From JBLHKS01 sp047620505 (GTDB lineage: Bacteria; Verrucomicrobiota; Verrucomicrobiia; Verrucomicrobiales; DEV007): DNA of 16,136 bases. The stretch is from NCBI GenBank assembly GCA_047620505.1, contig JBLHKS010000160.1, positions 1-16,136 on the forward strand, read 5' to 3'. Both the position numbers and the translations under genes were made by a program. Shown one piece after another: positions 1-7,509 of this stretch (the first letter of the stretch is position 1; every line of letters begins with the position of its first letter). The notes under the pieces are model-generated. The model was not told the DNA's origin, did no database searches, and saw nothing but the letters and a program-made list of their open reading frames with translations.

Positions 1-161
1 TTCGCGGCAAGCAGCCGCTTAGCTTAGCTTGACATTCGAACGACAAACATTTAACCCGTAACAAGGCCTACCGGAAATCCACTTAAAATCCGCCTCTTCC
101 TGGCTCCGCTTCTCCGGCCACCTCAGAGACTGCGTCTGGAATACTCAAAGTTTGTTCGATC

Positions 162-491
162 ATGACGCAACAGGATCGCGCGGCCATTCCTGCTCTGGAG
201 GGTTGGCACTACCATCCCTTGGAAGATGGTCGCGTCGAATTGTCATTAGAGATTCCCGGTCGAGTTCCGGACGTATCTGCACCGCTATCTCGGGGGAGAG
301 TTGTAGATAAAGATAAAGCCAATGATGTAGTTCGAGGAAGGCCGCGAGAGTCTGTTTACGACGCACCTGAATTCGAACTGGAGCGACCAGATTTGCCTCC
401 AAAGAAGTCAAATAGTAAATCTGGTGCATTTAGAATGGAAGACATCCCGTTTTTAGGCTCCCTTTTAAGAGGACAGGCCTTTCGGAAATAG
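162..491 (+). CDS. Small hypothetical protein (109 aa), function not recognised
   Basis: I do not recognise a family. The frame is open from codon 87 after a TAA at 84–86, and the first ATG is at 162. There is no clear Shine-Dalgarno sequence, which is common for the intact genes here. The product is hydrophilic, without a signal peptide or membrane segment. Residues 16–35 look structured (W16, H18, P19 and a GRVELSLEIPG stretch); residues 45–90 are charged and proline-rich, probably disordered. The tail, EDIPFLGSLLRG, resembles the short DIPxLGxLFR motif near the C-terminus of type II/IV secretins. That is notable because a secretin gene is expected near here, but the match is too short to prove descent. 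A perfect TTGACA lies at 29–34, without a convincing -10 box. A minus-strand ORF over the same bases looks like a shadow. The gene could be a fragment of something larger. Confidence 0.45.
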   Translation: MTQQDRAAIPALEGWHYHPLEDGRVELSLEIPGRVPDVSAPLSRGRVVDKDKANDVVRGRPRESVYDAPEFELERPDLPPKKSNSKSGAFRMEDIPFLGSLLRGQAFRK

Positions 492-678
492 AACAAGGAG
501 TATCAATTGCTTGCCTGACTCCGGCGGCTCGGCACCGTGCCAAGAGTTTCTTCATGATCCTTACGATCGAATACCAATAAGGAGCCTTTAAGAAAGACCA
601 GTTGTAATATTACTCCCCAGAGCCCGACGGGAACTCCCCGATGAGTTTCGCTGAAAGGAGGGTTCTTCCGAATTGCCC

Positions 679-921
679 TTACGCTTCGATCACAGCCTCT
701 CGCTCTCGCAGCCGACGACGACGCTTCTGCGCCCAATGGGCAAAGGTCGAGTAGGCGATCCCGTGCAGTTTAGCGAACGCCGCGCCCCTGATGCGATGCG
801 CTGATGCCGCTTCGATCGAACTCATCAAGAATCGCTTAATCGCTTCGCGTTCCTCGCGGCTGGTTCGCACGTGGCCCCTCGCGTCGACGCGCAACAATCG
901 CTGCAACCTCCTTCGGCTCAT
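679..921 (-). CDS. tnpA: IS66-type accessory protein TnpA-like helix-turn-helix (80 aa)
   Basis: The protein has an Arg-rich N-terminus, a linker of the type VDARGHVRTSREEREAI (residues 12–28), a helix-turn-helix-like segment (residues about 46–62: GAAFAKLHGIAYSTFAHW) and a basic tail of KRRRR type. The pattern FAKLHGIAYSTFAHW is characteristic of the small first ORF (TnpA) of IS66-family elements, which is thought to bind DNA and to assist the TnpC transposase. It ends at a TAA and seems complete for this small family. No TnpB partner follows, so it is probably inert. Bases 492–678, downstream on this strand, hold only short frames that I could not match to TnpB. The overlapping 503–736 frame looks like a shadow. 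Confidence 0.55.
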   Translation of the reverse strand: MSRRRLQRLLRVDARGHVRTSREEREAIKRFLMSSIEAASAHRIRGAAFAKLHGIAYSTFAHWAQKRRRRLREREAVIEA

Positions 922-994
922 TCGTAGATGTCATAGCCGATAAACTACGACGTCTACGACCTTTTTCTCAATAGGCGCCAGACGGGACGCTTAC
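679..994 (-). mobile_element. Truncated IS66-family element: terminal repeat plus TnpA-type gene
   Basis: Read on the minus strand, the element starts at 994 with GTAAGCGTCCCGTC, which has the GTAAGCG-type start typical of IS66-family terminal inverted repeats. The small TnpA-like ORF begins 73 bases inside this end, the usual IS66 arrangement. The TnpB and TnpC genes that should follow are absent. I see no matching GTAAGCG end on the plus strand between 1 and 678, so the element is a left-end remnant whose inner border is not defined. It sits 116 bases past the stop codon of the pilus-like operon, where the secretin gene would be expected. The family assignment comes from the end sequence and the ORF; the truncation is seen directly. 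Confidence 0.55.
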
Positions 995-1110
995 GTAAGA
1001 AGTAAGAAGTCCGCGAATAGCTCAGGGCTCAGGAGAGCGGTACTGCATCCTCAATCGCAAAAAAGCGGAGCCTGCTCTGGACTTTAGTCAGCACTGCGAA
1101 ATCAGGGGTT

Positions 1111-2169
1111 TCAATTCGACGGATCATCGGCGAAAGCCCCCTCCTCACCCTCCGTTGGAACTGAACCCTTAGAAATTGTAATTGTTTGCCCTAAATTGTC
1201 TTTCGACGCGATCACCGCCTCGTTATCCGTCACTGTAACCAATTGATAGACGATCGTATCGCTTTCTCCCAAACTGAACGGTTCTGGATTTGGCATGCCC
1301 TGAAAAATCCGCTCACTCTGGCCTTCCTTCACGAAAAAGCTTGGCCGTGTATCGAGTAGAAAATCGAACTCGCCAAATAGTTCCGGGCGGTCATCCTCCT
1401 TCTTAAGGATAATTACGAATTTCTCGCCTGTATTGAGGTCGAGCATCGTCAGCTCCGATGCTGGAACAGGGGTTCCAATCGCGTCTTTGTCCATTTTTTT
1501 CTCGTATGCCTCAACTTTGAAGCGTCCACTTGCGAGAGTATCACCGATCTTGTAGAACCCATCTTTTCTGCCTATCTTTCGCGATTCTTCCCGAATCGCG
1601 TAGGCGGGATCGTTGTCGGCCTTGAACGTGATTCGGTGGAATTTCTTCTGTAACGACAGAAACACCAGCTTATCTGTATAAGGAGGATGGCTCGATGGAT
1701 CAACCGGGCTTGTATTGGCCTCATATTCCTCAAGGTTATCGTACCCATCAACATCTGGATCTTGCTCTAGAACCGTTGCACTCAAATACTGAAGGCCGTT
1801 GTCCGTAAGCCACTTGTTTGGAACAGGGGGCCGAATAAGTATCGCAGAGGGGTCCGTCATATCGATCAATTGATTGTCGTGTTCTACAATTCGTACGGAA
1901 ACGAACAATGGGACGGTTTTTGTGAGCCCTCCTGACACCTCAACTGGAGCTTCAGTCCATTCTGTCTTCTTAACGAGCAATTGGCCAGCGAAGCCGAGTG
2001 CTTCTCGATTATCGAGTGGCATCCTTTCGCTGATTCGCTCATTGGGAGCCGGAAAGCTGTCTTTAAAGCCATTGGCTTTGAGAATGTTCTTAACTCCTAC
2101 AAAGAGACAGATGATCGCAATGAGAATGCCAAGGACTTTGTGATAATTCGGTTCGAGCCAGTCTTTCAC
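1111..2169 (-). CDS. Amuc_1099-type pilus-operon protein, bitopic, with calcium-loop motif
   Basis: This is the last gene of the pilus-like operon in the window, 40 bases after the Amuc_1100-type gene. It starts with GTG; no ATG near this point fits the N-terminus. A cytoplasmic stub (residues 1–10) is followed by one membrane helix (about 11–30), and the rest should be periplasmic. Residues 137–148 read DPDVDGYDNLEE, matching the DxDxDGxxNxxE calcium-binding loop of thrombospondin type-3/EF-hand-like repeats, and are followed by a proline-rich SPVDPSSHPP linker. Two beta-rich regions (about 165–255 and 265–335) may be PilP/GspC-like, by inference. The C-terminus is acidic. Position and architecture match Amuc_1099 of Akkermansia, whose exact role is not settled; it probably helps connect the inner-membrane platform to the outer-membrane secretin. 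In Akkermansia the next gene is the secretin; here it is replaced by an IS66 remnant. Confidence 0.72.
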   Translation of the reverse strand: MKDWLEPNYHKVLGILIAIICLFVGVKNILKANGFKDSFPAPNERISERMPLDNREALGFAGQLLVKKTEWTEAPVEVSGGLTKTVPLFVSVRIVEHDNQLIDMTDPSAILIRPPVPNKWLTDNGLQYLSATVLEQDPDVDGYDNLEEYEANTSPVDPSSHPPYTDKLVFLSLQKKFHRITFKADNDPAYAIREESRKIGRKDGFYKIGDTLASGRFKVEAYEKKMDKDAIGTPVPASELTMLDLNTGEKFVIILKKEDDRPELFGEFDFLLDTRPSFFVKEGQSERIFQGMPNPEPFSLGESDTIVYQLVTVTDNEAVIASKDNLGQTITISKGSVPTEGEEGAFADDPSN

Positions 2170-2209
2170 AATAAATCAGGGTTGAGGTACTACTTAAATT
2201 CTTTTCAGT

Positions 2210-3142
2210 TCACTCGTTCTCGCCTTCAGCAGCTGCTGGGGCGTCTTCATTTTCCTGCTTCGGAAAACGGCAAAGATCAATCACTGCGGTAATCATCAGT
2301 TTCTCTTCACCAAAAATCACCCGAGCATCCAGAACCTGGAACTCCGAGTCATCGACGTCATCCGGCGGATCCACAACCGGATTACCGTCTTTATCAACAA
2401 CTACGTTGCCTTGATCATAATCCCGTTCGGGCCCCTCTTTGCTCTCATTATCGACGCGAAGGATTCGAATGATGTAAAAATACTTACTATCATTGCTCAC
2501 CAGATTAACGAAATTCCGATAGCCTTCGTGTGACGTTCGAAAACTGAAAGTGACCGTATATTTCGTCACCAACTCAGTTTCCTCTGGATCTGGATCACCG
2601 CGTTCCTGAGGTGTTTCTTCCCTCTGAAGGGCGAAGATTCGGTTAGCACCATTGTCCAAAGCGAGACGAACCAAATGAACAACCGAGTCTAGTTGAAACT
2701 TGAGAATTCCAGCAGCTTCGTCGCTTGGTATCTTATCTCGATACTTGTCAAATCCGAGATAGAATTCGTCAGGAAGCTTAACTGGATTCTTTGGATCAAG
2801 AGACAATGCGTTTATCGCCTCGACCTGATTTTTCACCTCCCGAGGAAAGTCCTGTGCGCGAATACTTTCCAGATCCTGCGCGAACTTGCCAAGAGCGTCA
2901 TAAAGCTTTTCTACTTCGATCTCATACTCACCGGCCTGCTTGACCAATTTATCGCGATTATCAGAAGTTGGGTAGATGGGCGCTGACAGTAGTTTTTCGG
3001 TCTTAGTCCGCAAATTCGCAAAGCCTGTGTCAGCTTCCTTGAACTTTGAATACGAAGTGTAAAAATAGAATCCTGATCCTCCAAGTAGAACGACTGCGAA
3101 AATCGCAAATAGTGTCCAGAACGATTGTTCCTTTGATTTCAT
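2210..3142 (-). CDS. Amuc_1100-type, PilO-like bitopic inner-membrane protein
   Basis: The protein is 310 aa, close to the 317 aa of Amuc_1100. Residues 8–29 form a single membrane helix after a short charged N-terminus. A coiled-coil region rich in Lys and Glu (about 30–110) and an alpha/beta periplasmic domain (about 150–285) follow. This is the PilO/GspM-like layout described for Amuc_1100. The C-terminus is acidic (DAPAAAEGENE) and its codons contain a perfect CAGCAGCTGCTG palindrome. An acidic insert lies at about residues 241–263 (DKDGNPVVDPPDDVDDSEF). The gene starts 25 bases after the PilM/N-like gene and is clearly co-transcribed with it. The ATG has no good ribosome binding site. 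In pilus systems PilO pairs with PilN; here the PilN-like part is fused to PilM. The Akkermansia protein is known to interact with host receptors; whether this homologue does is unknown. Confidence 0.72.
   Translation of the reverse strand: MKSKEQSFWTLFAIFAVVLLGGSGFYFYTSYSKFKEADTGFANLRTKTEKLLSAPIYPTSDNRDKLVKQAGEYEIEVEKLYDALGKFAQDLESIRAQDFPREVKNQVEAINALSLDPKNPVKLPDEFYLGFDKYRDKIPSDEAAGILKFQLDSVVHLVRLALDNGANRIFALQREETPQERGDPDPEETELVTKYTVTFSFRTSHEGYRNFVNLVSNDSKYFYIIRILRVDNESKEGPERDYDQGNVVVDKDGNPVVDPPDDVDDSEFQVLDARVIFGEEKLMITAVIDLCRFPKQENEDAPAAAEGENE
2227..2238. repeat. CAGCAGCTGCTG palindrome, perfect copy 1
   Basis: Perfect 12-bp palindrome near the end of the Amuc_1100-type gene. On the gene strand it is read CCA GCA GCT GCT GAA (PAAAE), not in the QQLL frame used elsewhere. 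Confidence 0.8.
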
Positions 3143-3167
3143 ATGAATAATTGGCGTCTGGTCAAAA

Positions 3168-5135
3168 TTATTTCGAAAAGGAAATCCGGCGATTCGCAGG
3201 TAGAGGTAGCTTCATTTCGAAAACCCAAGCATGTCGGTCGTTCGCAGAACCTTCATCCAAGTAAGTCAAAACATTCCCGATTTGCACACGAGGCTCTGGT
3301 TTTCCATTGGCACCTAGCTTAATCACTCCGTTTTCGTCGCGGGTCGCGAGGTCGAACTTTGGAGACGCGTATAGGCTCCCTGCGTAGTCGTAAACAACAT
3401 CGGAATCCGAGCCATCTCCCAGCGCTCGGTAAAGCCCTTTGAACACCAATCGATCAATCTGGTGAGTGCCGGCTTCAACAAGCTCTGCGCTCTTCTCGGA
3501 GTTTCCAACAACTCCGACTTGTCCATCTTGATCTCCAAGCGCTTCCAGCACGACTCTATCGCCAACGAACGGCTGCATTTCGGTAAACCAAATCCGATCG
3601 TCCTTCATGTAACTCGCGAGTTCATTGAAGGTCGAAACCCAATAAATTCGTCCGTAGACCGCCTCGGTGTAAGGCTCGCTATCAGCCTGGGATTTTTCCA
3701 GAGATTTGACGAGACTGACAATTTCGCTATTGAACTGATCCAAATTCCGAGATGGTTCTTCAGTTCTTGGATGGACGGGCCCAGTGATTGTTTTACCTGG
3801 ATTTTCCGGATCATCGTAGGTCCCCATCGGGAAGTCATCGTAGCTGACATCAATGCCTCCGGCTTCACGAGTCTGTCCGGACGCCAACGGACCGTTGATG
3901 TCGAAATCCAAGCCGATCGTTTCGTCTTTTGCCGTGTTGACTGCATTCTGGAAAAAGAATCCGGAAGCCGCGATCATTGCCGCGGCACAGAAAAGCGCCA
4001 TCCATAGAGCCGGGGCTCGTTTCTGGATCTGAGCTTCCCGCGCCACGATCCGCGGAACGAGATTCAATTCCATCGGACAATCCGGGAATGCACGAAGGCC
4101 AAGACCGACCAGTTCGCCCATCGAGTGAGCCATCTTCGTGACTGCCGTTTCGTCGACTTTCTTGCCAACCTGAACGTTTCGCAGGGAATTGAAGTAGTCG
4201 ACGTTGATGTGGAGTTTCTCCTGAAGAAACTCGTTGAGATACGGCAATCCGGATCCCGCACCACAGAGAAACGCCATTTGTGGTGCAGAGCCGCCCTGGT
4301 TGCTCCGATAGAAATTATTGGTCCGGATGATCTCCGAATGAAGCCGTGCCGACGCTTGGCGAATGACTTTGGACATCGCAGCGATTTCCGGATCTTCGTG
4401 ATCCGCGTAACCGCCGCCCAGGGCGACGAATCCGTCCTGAATTTTCCGCTCTTCTGCTTCCTGGAAGGAAATATCGAATTCTCGAGCGATCGCCGAGGTG
4501 ATATCGCGACCGCCGACGGTGATATTTCGAACAAAAACCTTTGGGCCTTCGCAGTAAATCAAATTGGTGGTTCTCGCACCGACGTCGATCAAGACAACAG
4601 AGCCGTCGATATCCGGGTAATTCCAGCGAAACGCGTTGTAGAGCGCCATCGGCGCAAGGTCGACAAGCTTGGTCTCTAACCCATTGCCGCGAACGATGCT
4701 GTTGATGTCGTTCAACTCATCGGCTTTGATCGCGGCGAGAACGACCTCAACTTCGATATCGTCCGGGCTTCCCAGCGCTTGGTAGTCCCAGACAGCCTCT
4801 TCAAGCGGAAACGGCACCTGCTGACGAGCCTCAAACCCGACAATTTGATCAACCTGATCCGTGTCGAGAGGCGGTAGGGCAACGAAGCGAGTGAAAACCG
4901 ATTGGCTGGATATCGCGTAGCGCACCGCCGAATTTTTAATTTTCAGCTCCTTTGCCAATTCGGCGACTGCCAGTTTGGATTGATCCAAGCGGGTCCCATC
5001 CGCAGCCGGGTCCGCAAGTAACCCGGAAGATTGGATTTGCTCGAGGACCAGGTTGTTTCCCGGACCTTTTGAGAACACCGCGGCGCTCACCTGTTGAGCG
5101 CCGAGATCAAATGCGACGATTTTTTCCGCTGCCAT
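3168..5135 (-). CDS. pilM: PilM-type actin-like ATPase fused to a PilN-like membrane domain (Amuc_1101-type)
   Basis: The protein is 655 aa, about 300 more than a normal PilM. Residues 1–350 form an FtsA/PilM-like actin fold: phosphate-1 loop DLGAQQVSAAV (10–20), PilM-like LPPLDTDQVDQIVGFEARQQVPFPLEEAVWDYQ region (87–119), phosphate-2 loop LIDVGARTTNLIY (182–194) and adenosine motif LCGAGSGLPYL (290–300). It then continues without a stop into MELNLVPR (355–362), which resembles the start of PilN, one membrane helix (about 375–398) and a periplasmic part. Residues about 465–525 (ending FNELASYMKDDRIWFTEM) resemble the PilN region after the coiled coil. A Gly/Pro/Asp-rich insert (about 407–465) and a beta-rich tail (525–655) are not typical of PilN. 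The first half would be cytoplasmic and ATP-binding, the second periplasmic, in a pilus assembly platform. It lies between the Amuc_1102- and Amuc_1100-type genes. Confidence 0.8.
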   Translation of the reverse strand: MAAEKIVAFDLGAQQVSAAVFSKGPGNNLVLEQIQSSGLLADPAADGTRLDQSKLAVAELAKELKIKNSAVRYAISSQSVFTRFVALPPLDTDQVDQIVGFEARQQVPFPLEEAVWDYQALGSPDDIEVEVVLAAIKADELNDINSIVRGNGLETKLVDLAPMALYNAFRWNYPDIDGSVVLIDVGARTTNLIYCEGPKVFVRNITVGGRDITSAIAREFDISFQEAEERKIQDGFVALGGGYADHEDPEIAAMSKVIRQASARLHSEIIRTNNFYRSNQGGSAPQMAFLCGAGSGLPYLNEFLQEKLHINVDYFNSLRNVQVGKKVDETAVTKMAHSMGELVGLGLRAFPDCPMELNLVPRIVAREAQIQKRAPALWMALFCAAAMIAASGFFFQNAVNTAKDETIGLDFDINGPLASGQTREAGGIDVSYDDFPMGTYDDPENPGKTITGPVHPRTEEPSRNLDQFNSEIVSLVKSLEKSQADSEPYTEAVYGRIYWVSTFNELASYMKDDRIWFTEMQPFVGDRVVLEALGDQDGQVGVVGNSEKSAELVEAGTHQIDRLVFKGLYRALGDGSDSDVVYDYAGSLYASPKFDLATRDENGVIKLGANGKPEPRVQIGNVLTYLDEGSANDRHAWVFEMKLPLPANRRISFSK

Positions 5136-5230
5136 AAAAGATTTCTTTTTCTAGAACCAATTTTCGCCTCAACGAGTCAGTTCGCAACCAACCCGATTCA
5201 GCATTTTTTCGATTTGGAAGCAAAAGTGCC

Positions 5231-5839
5231 TCAGCGATCAAGGCGCGCACCCAGGTGCCGGTCAATCCAAAGGAATTGGAACGGCGATTTTTCTTTGGGC
5301 AGGATCATTCCCTGCTTACGAACGAAACTACCCCCTGAATTCCAAAATTCAGTGTTCGTTGAGGAGTAGAGCCCTTTACGCTCCCCATTAAAGAGAACTT
5401 CACAGCCGATTGCGACAACATCGCGCTCAGTGAATTCGTCGAGCCCTCCAGCCATTCGGGCCAGCGACCAAGGACTCACATATACGACTGTGTAAATTTG
5501 TTCATCGTCCGGAATATTCTCGTAGGTGATATTTTCGGTCAGAATATAATTTACTTTCTCAGCACCTTTAACTGCGAGGTAATATTTAAAGACCAAATTA
5601 TCAATCATCCCGATCTTCGAGTCGGACTTCGTTTCGATTTCAATCTCGATCTCGAACCATTCTCGCCGCTTAGGATCCTTTTTGCTGTCAGAAGTAGTTC
5701 CCTGGTATTCCGGGGTCTTCATCATCTGCGCTTTGACGTTTTTGATTTCGACGGCCGCTTGAGTAGCCGTGAGTTCCTGCGCAGTTGCGATATCAGCAAG
5801 CATGCCAAAAGTGACAAGCATCAGTAGGGTCTTTTTCAT
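5231..5839 (-). CDS. Amuc_1102-type exported pilus-operon protein
   Basis: This is the first gene of the pilus-like operon. The frame extends up to 5896, but the ATG at 5839 starts a clear Sec signal peptide (MKKTLLMLVTFGMLADIATA, then Q) and has AAGGA just upstream plus an AGGAG about 15 bases away, so I choose it (202 aa). The mature protein is beta-rich with repeated acidic-hydrophobic strands (FEIEIEIET, VFKYYLAVKG, IYTVVYVSPW), consistent with the OB-like fold reported for Amuc_1102. A KTPEY motif near the mature N-terminus also resembles that protein, from memory. It lies 95 bases before the PilM-like gene and 118 bases after the UXS gene, so the operon promoter probably falls at 5840–5957; I could not pick out a convincing -35/-10 pair. 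The product is probably periplasmic or surface-associated. Exact function is unknown. Confidence 0.68.
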   Translation of the reverse strand: MKKTLLMLVTFGMLADIATAQELTATQAAVEIKNVKAQMMKTPEYQGTTSDSKKDPKRREWFEIEIEIETKSDSKIGMIDNLVFKYYLAVKGAEKVNYILTENITYENIPDDEQIYTVVYVSPWSLARMAGGLDEFTERDVVAIGCEVLFNGERKGLYSSTNTEFWNSGGSFVRKQGMILPKEKSPFQFLWIDRHLGARLDR

Positions 5840-5957
5840 AAATCCTTGGGTTGTTCTCCTGTAGTTGGGGTTGTGGTGCCGTTTTAATTCGATCACGACG
5901 ATGAACGCAACAACAATCTAAATCGTTTTCCAGTCGAAAATCCAGCCACAACGCAAT

Positions 5958-6944
5958 CTAAGCGCCGTGATTTTTCAGATAATCCTGAAAATATGCGATC
6001 GTTTGACCAATTCCTTCTTCAAATGTCACTTTCGGCTCCCAACCCAGCAGCTGCTGGGCTTGCGTGATGTCGGGCTGCCGGATTTTCGGATCGTCGACCG
6101 GCAATTCCCGATGTTCGATCGCTGAATCCGCCCCGATTTTTGCGAGAATCTTCTCCGCAAACTCCAAAATCGTCATCTCGCGCGGATTGCCGATGTTCAC
6201 CGGTCCCGAAGTCTCGTGCTGCGAAAGACGAAAGATCCCGTCGATCAAATCGCTGACGAAACAGAAACTCCGAGTCTGCGAGCCATCGCCAAAAACCGTC
6301 AGATTTTCGCCTGCGAGCGCCTGACCGATAAACGCAGGGACAACGCGACCGTCCATGAGCCTCATCCTCGGGCCGTAAGTGTTGAAAATCCGCACGATCT
6401 TCGTGTCGACGCCATGAAACCTCCGATACGCCATCGTAATCGCCTCGGCGAACCGCTTAGCTTCATCGTAAACCCCTCGCGGGCCGATCGGATTGACGTT
6501 TCCCCAATAATCTTCCTTCTGCGGATGGATCAGCGGGTCGCCGTAAACCTCTGAAGTCGAGGCGAGAAGGAATTTCGCCCCCTTTTCTTTAGCGAGCCCC
6601 AACGCGTTGTGCGTTCCGAGCGCTCCAACCTTCAACGTGGGAATCGGATGCTCAAGGTAGTCGATCGGGCTCGCTGGAGAGGCGAAATGGAAGACAATGT
6701 CGACTCGACCCGGAATATAAATGAAGTTGCTGACGTTGTGCCGAATGAAATGGTAATCCTCATTGCCTGCAAGGTGCTCAATGTTGATCACATTCCCGGT
6801 CAAAAGATTGTCGACCGCGATGACTCGATAGCCTTCCGCTAGCAAACGGTCAGTGAGGTGCGATCCGAGGAATCCCGCTCCACCGGTGACGACGGCAACG
6901 AGTTTGGTATTGTTAGAACTGTCCGTGGCGAACATGGATTGCAT
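5958..6944 (-). CDS. uxs: UDP-glucuronate decarboxylase (UDP-xylose synthase), SDR family
   Basis: The product converts UDP-glucuronate to UDP-xylose with NAD as a retained cofactor, in the cytoplasm, supplying nucleotide sugar for polysaccharide or glycan synthesis. The sequence has the extended short-chain dehydrogenase layout: Rossmann motif GGAGFLG (21–27), HFASPASP (86–93), TSEVYGDP (130–137), catalytic YDEAK (159–163), NTYGPRM (188–194) and RSFCFVSDLIDG (225–236). SPASPIDYLEHP together with GPRGVYDEAKR is typical of UXS rather than UDP-glucose epimerase. At 328 aa it has normal length for a bacterial soluble UXS. The start at 6944 gives MQSMFATDSS; an ATG three codons later is an alternative. 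A CAGCAGCTGCTG palindrome encodes QQLL in AQQLLGW near the C-terminus. It is divergent from the lipoprotein gene at 7096 and is followed on its strand by the pilus-like operon. Confidence 0.92.
   Translation of the reverse strand: MQSMFATDSSNNTKLVAVVTGGAGFLGSHLTDRLLAEGYRVIAVDNLLTGNVINIEHLAGNEDYHFIRHNVSNFIYIPGRVDIVFHFASPASPIDYLEHPIPTLKVGALGTHNALGLAKEKGAKFLLASTSEVYGDPLIHPQKEDYWGNVNPIGPRGVYDEAKRFAEAITMAYRRFHGVDTKIVRIFNTYGPRMRLMDGRVVPAFIGQALAGENLTVFGDGSQTRSFCFVSDLIDGIFRLSQHETSGPVNIGNPREMTILEFAEKILAKIGADSAIEHRELPVDDPKIRQPDITQAQQLLGWEPKVTFEEGIGQTIAYFQDYLKNHGA
6045..6056. repeat. CAGCAGCTGCTG palindrome, perfect copy 2
   Basis: Perfect copy in the UXS gene, extended to a 16-bp palindrome CCCAGCAGCTGCTGGG at 6043–6058. 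On the gene strand it encodes QQLL. Confidence 0.8.
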
Positions 6945-7095
6945 GAGAAAGCGCAGATTTCACGGCACGCCAGGGTTTCATTGAATAATTTCGCAACCAA
7001 ACGTCCAAAAATCGACTCGAAGAACGTATTCGACGCATCCGGCGTTGATTTTCGCCAAATTGAACGTTAATTAAGAAAAGTTAAGTTAACCCATC
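6945..7095. promoter_or_regulatory. Divergent intergenic region between UXS and lipoprotein genes
   Basis: This 151-base stretch separates two genes pointing away from each other and so should carry promoters for both. On the plus strand TTGATT at 7045–7050 and an AT-rich TAATTA at 7068–7073 are 17 bases apart and could be a weak -35/-10 pair for the lipoprotein; the -10 match is poor. Nothing convincing was found for the UXS gene. No operator palindrome was seen. Confidence 0.35.
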
Positions 7096-7482
7096 ATGAA
7101 GAAACAACTTCTCATTACATCTCTCGCAATCTTCGCGGCCTTCGCTTTGAGTTCCTGCGGCGGCTACGGCCCACAGACCAAACGTGGAGCCGCCAACGGT
7201 GCCCTCCTCGGAGGCGCAGCTGGTGCCGTCATCGGCAATCAAAGTGATCGCCCGCTCGAAGGCGCGGCAATCGGCGCAGTGGCCGGAGCTCTCCTCGGAG
7301 GCTCCTACGGAAGCGCAAACGACGACGACTATCGCGAACGACGCTCCCGCGGGAATCGCCGATACCAAGACGACGGCTACCGCGAAGGCGGTCGCGGATA
7401 CGGAGCTGATCCCGAAGCCGAGTACGACGAAGGCTACGAAGCCGGACGGCGCGCTGGTCAGAACGGCGGCTACTATCGATGA
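7096..7482 (+). CDS. Glycine-zipper lipoprotein (128 aa)
   Basis: The N-terminus MKKQLLITSLAIFAAFALSS followed by C21 is a lipoprotein signal peptide with lipobox ALSSC, so the mature protein should be lipid-anchored in the envelope. Residues about 30–70 are a double glycine zipper (GAANGALLGGAAGAVIG, then GAAIGAVAGALLGG), the OmpA-like/YMGG-type motif found in small envelope lipoproteins. Residues 74–128 are rich in Asp, Arg, Tyr and Gly, with a DEGYEAGRRAGQNGG ending. There is no clear Shine-Dalgarno sequence, but the lipoprotein start decides the reading. It is a single-gene unit with a strong terminator 28 bases downstream. Exact role unknown; related proteins affect envelope stability or stress response. 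The repetitive GC-rich sequence gives long open shadows in other frames. Confidence 0.8.
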   Translation: MKKQLLITSLAIFAAFALSSCGGYGPQTKRGAANGALLGGAAGAVIGNQSDRPLEGAAIGAVAGALLGGSYGSANDDDYRERRSRGNRRYQDDGYREGGRGYGADPEAEYDEGYEAGRRAGQNGGYYR

Positions 7483-7509
7483 TTGAGCTCACGCTCTAAA
7501 AGCCAATTT

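Noticed and set aside
29..56. Promoter with perfect TTGACA before the 109-aa ORF
   Set aside because: The best -10 candidate (TTTAAC) is only 15 bases away and matches poorly, so I do not annotate it as a promoter.
531..541. Palindrome GGCACCGTGCC as a terminator for the 109-aa ORF
   Set aside because: The loop would be too small for a hairpin of this form and the following bases are not a clean T-run.
503..678. IS66 TnpB or TnpC remnant downstream of TnpA
   Set aside because: All three minus-strand frames were read; none shows the conserved TnpB or DDE-type motifs.
1014..1075. tRNA-like segment (GAATAGCTCAG...GAGAGCGGTACTGCATCC)
   Set aside because: A D-arm-like GCTC/GAGC pairing is present, but I could not form an anticodon stem, T arm or acceptor stem, so it is not a tRNA and too short to claim as a fragment.
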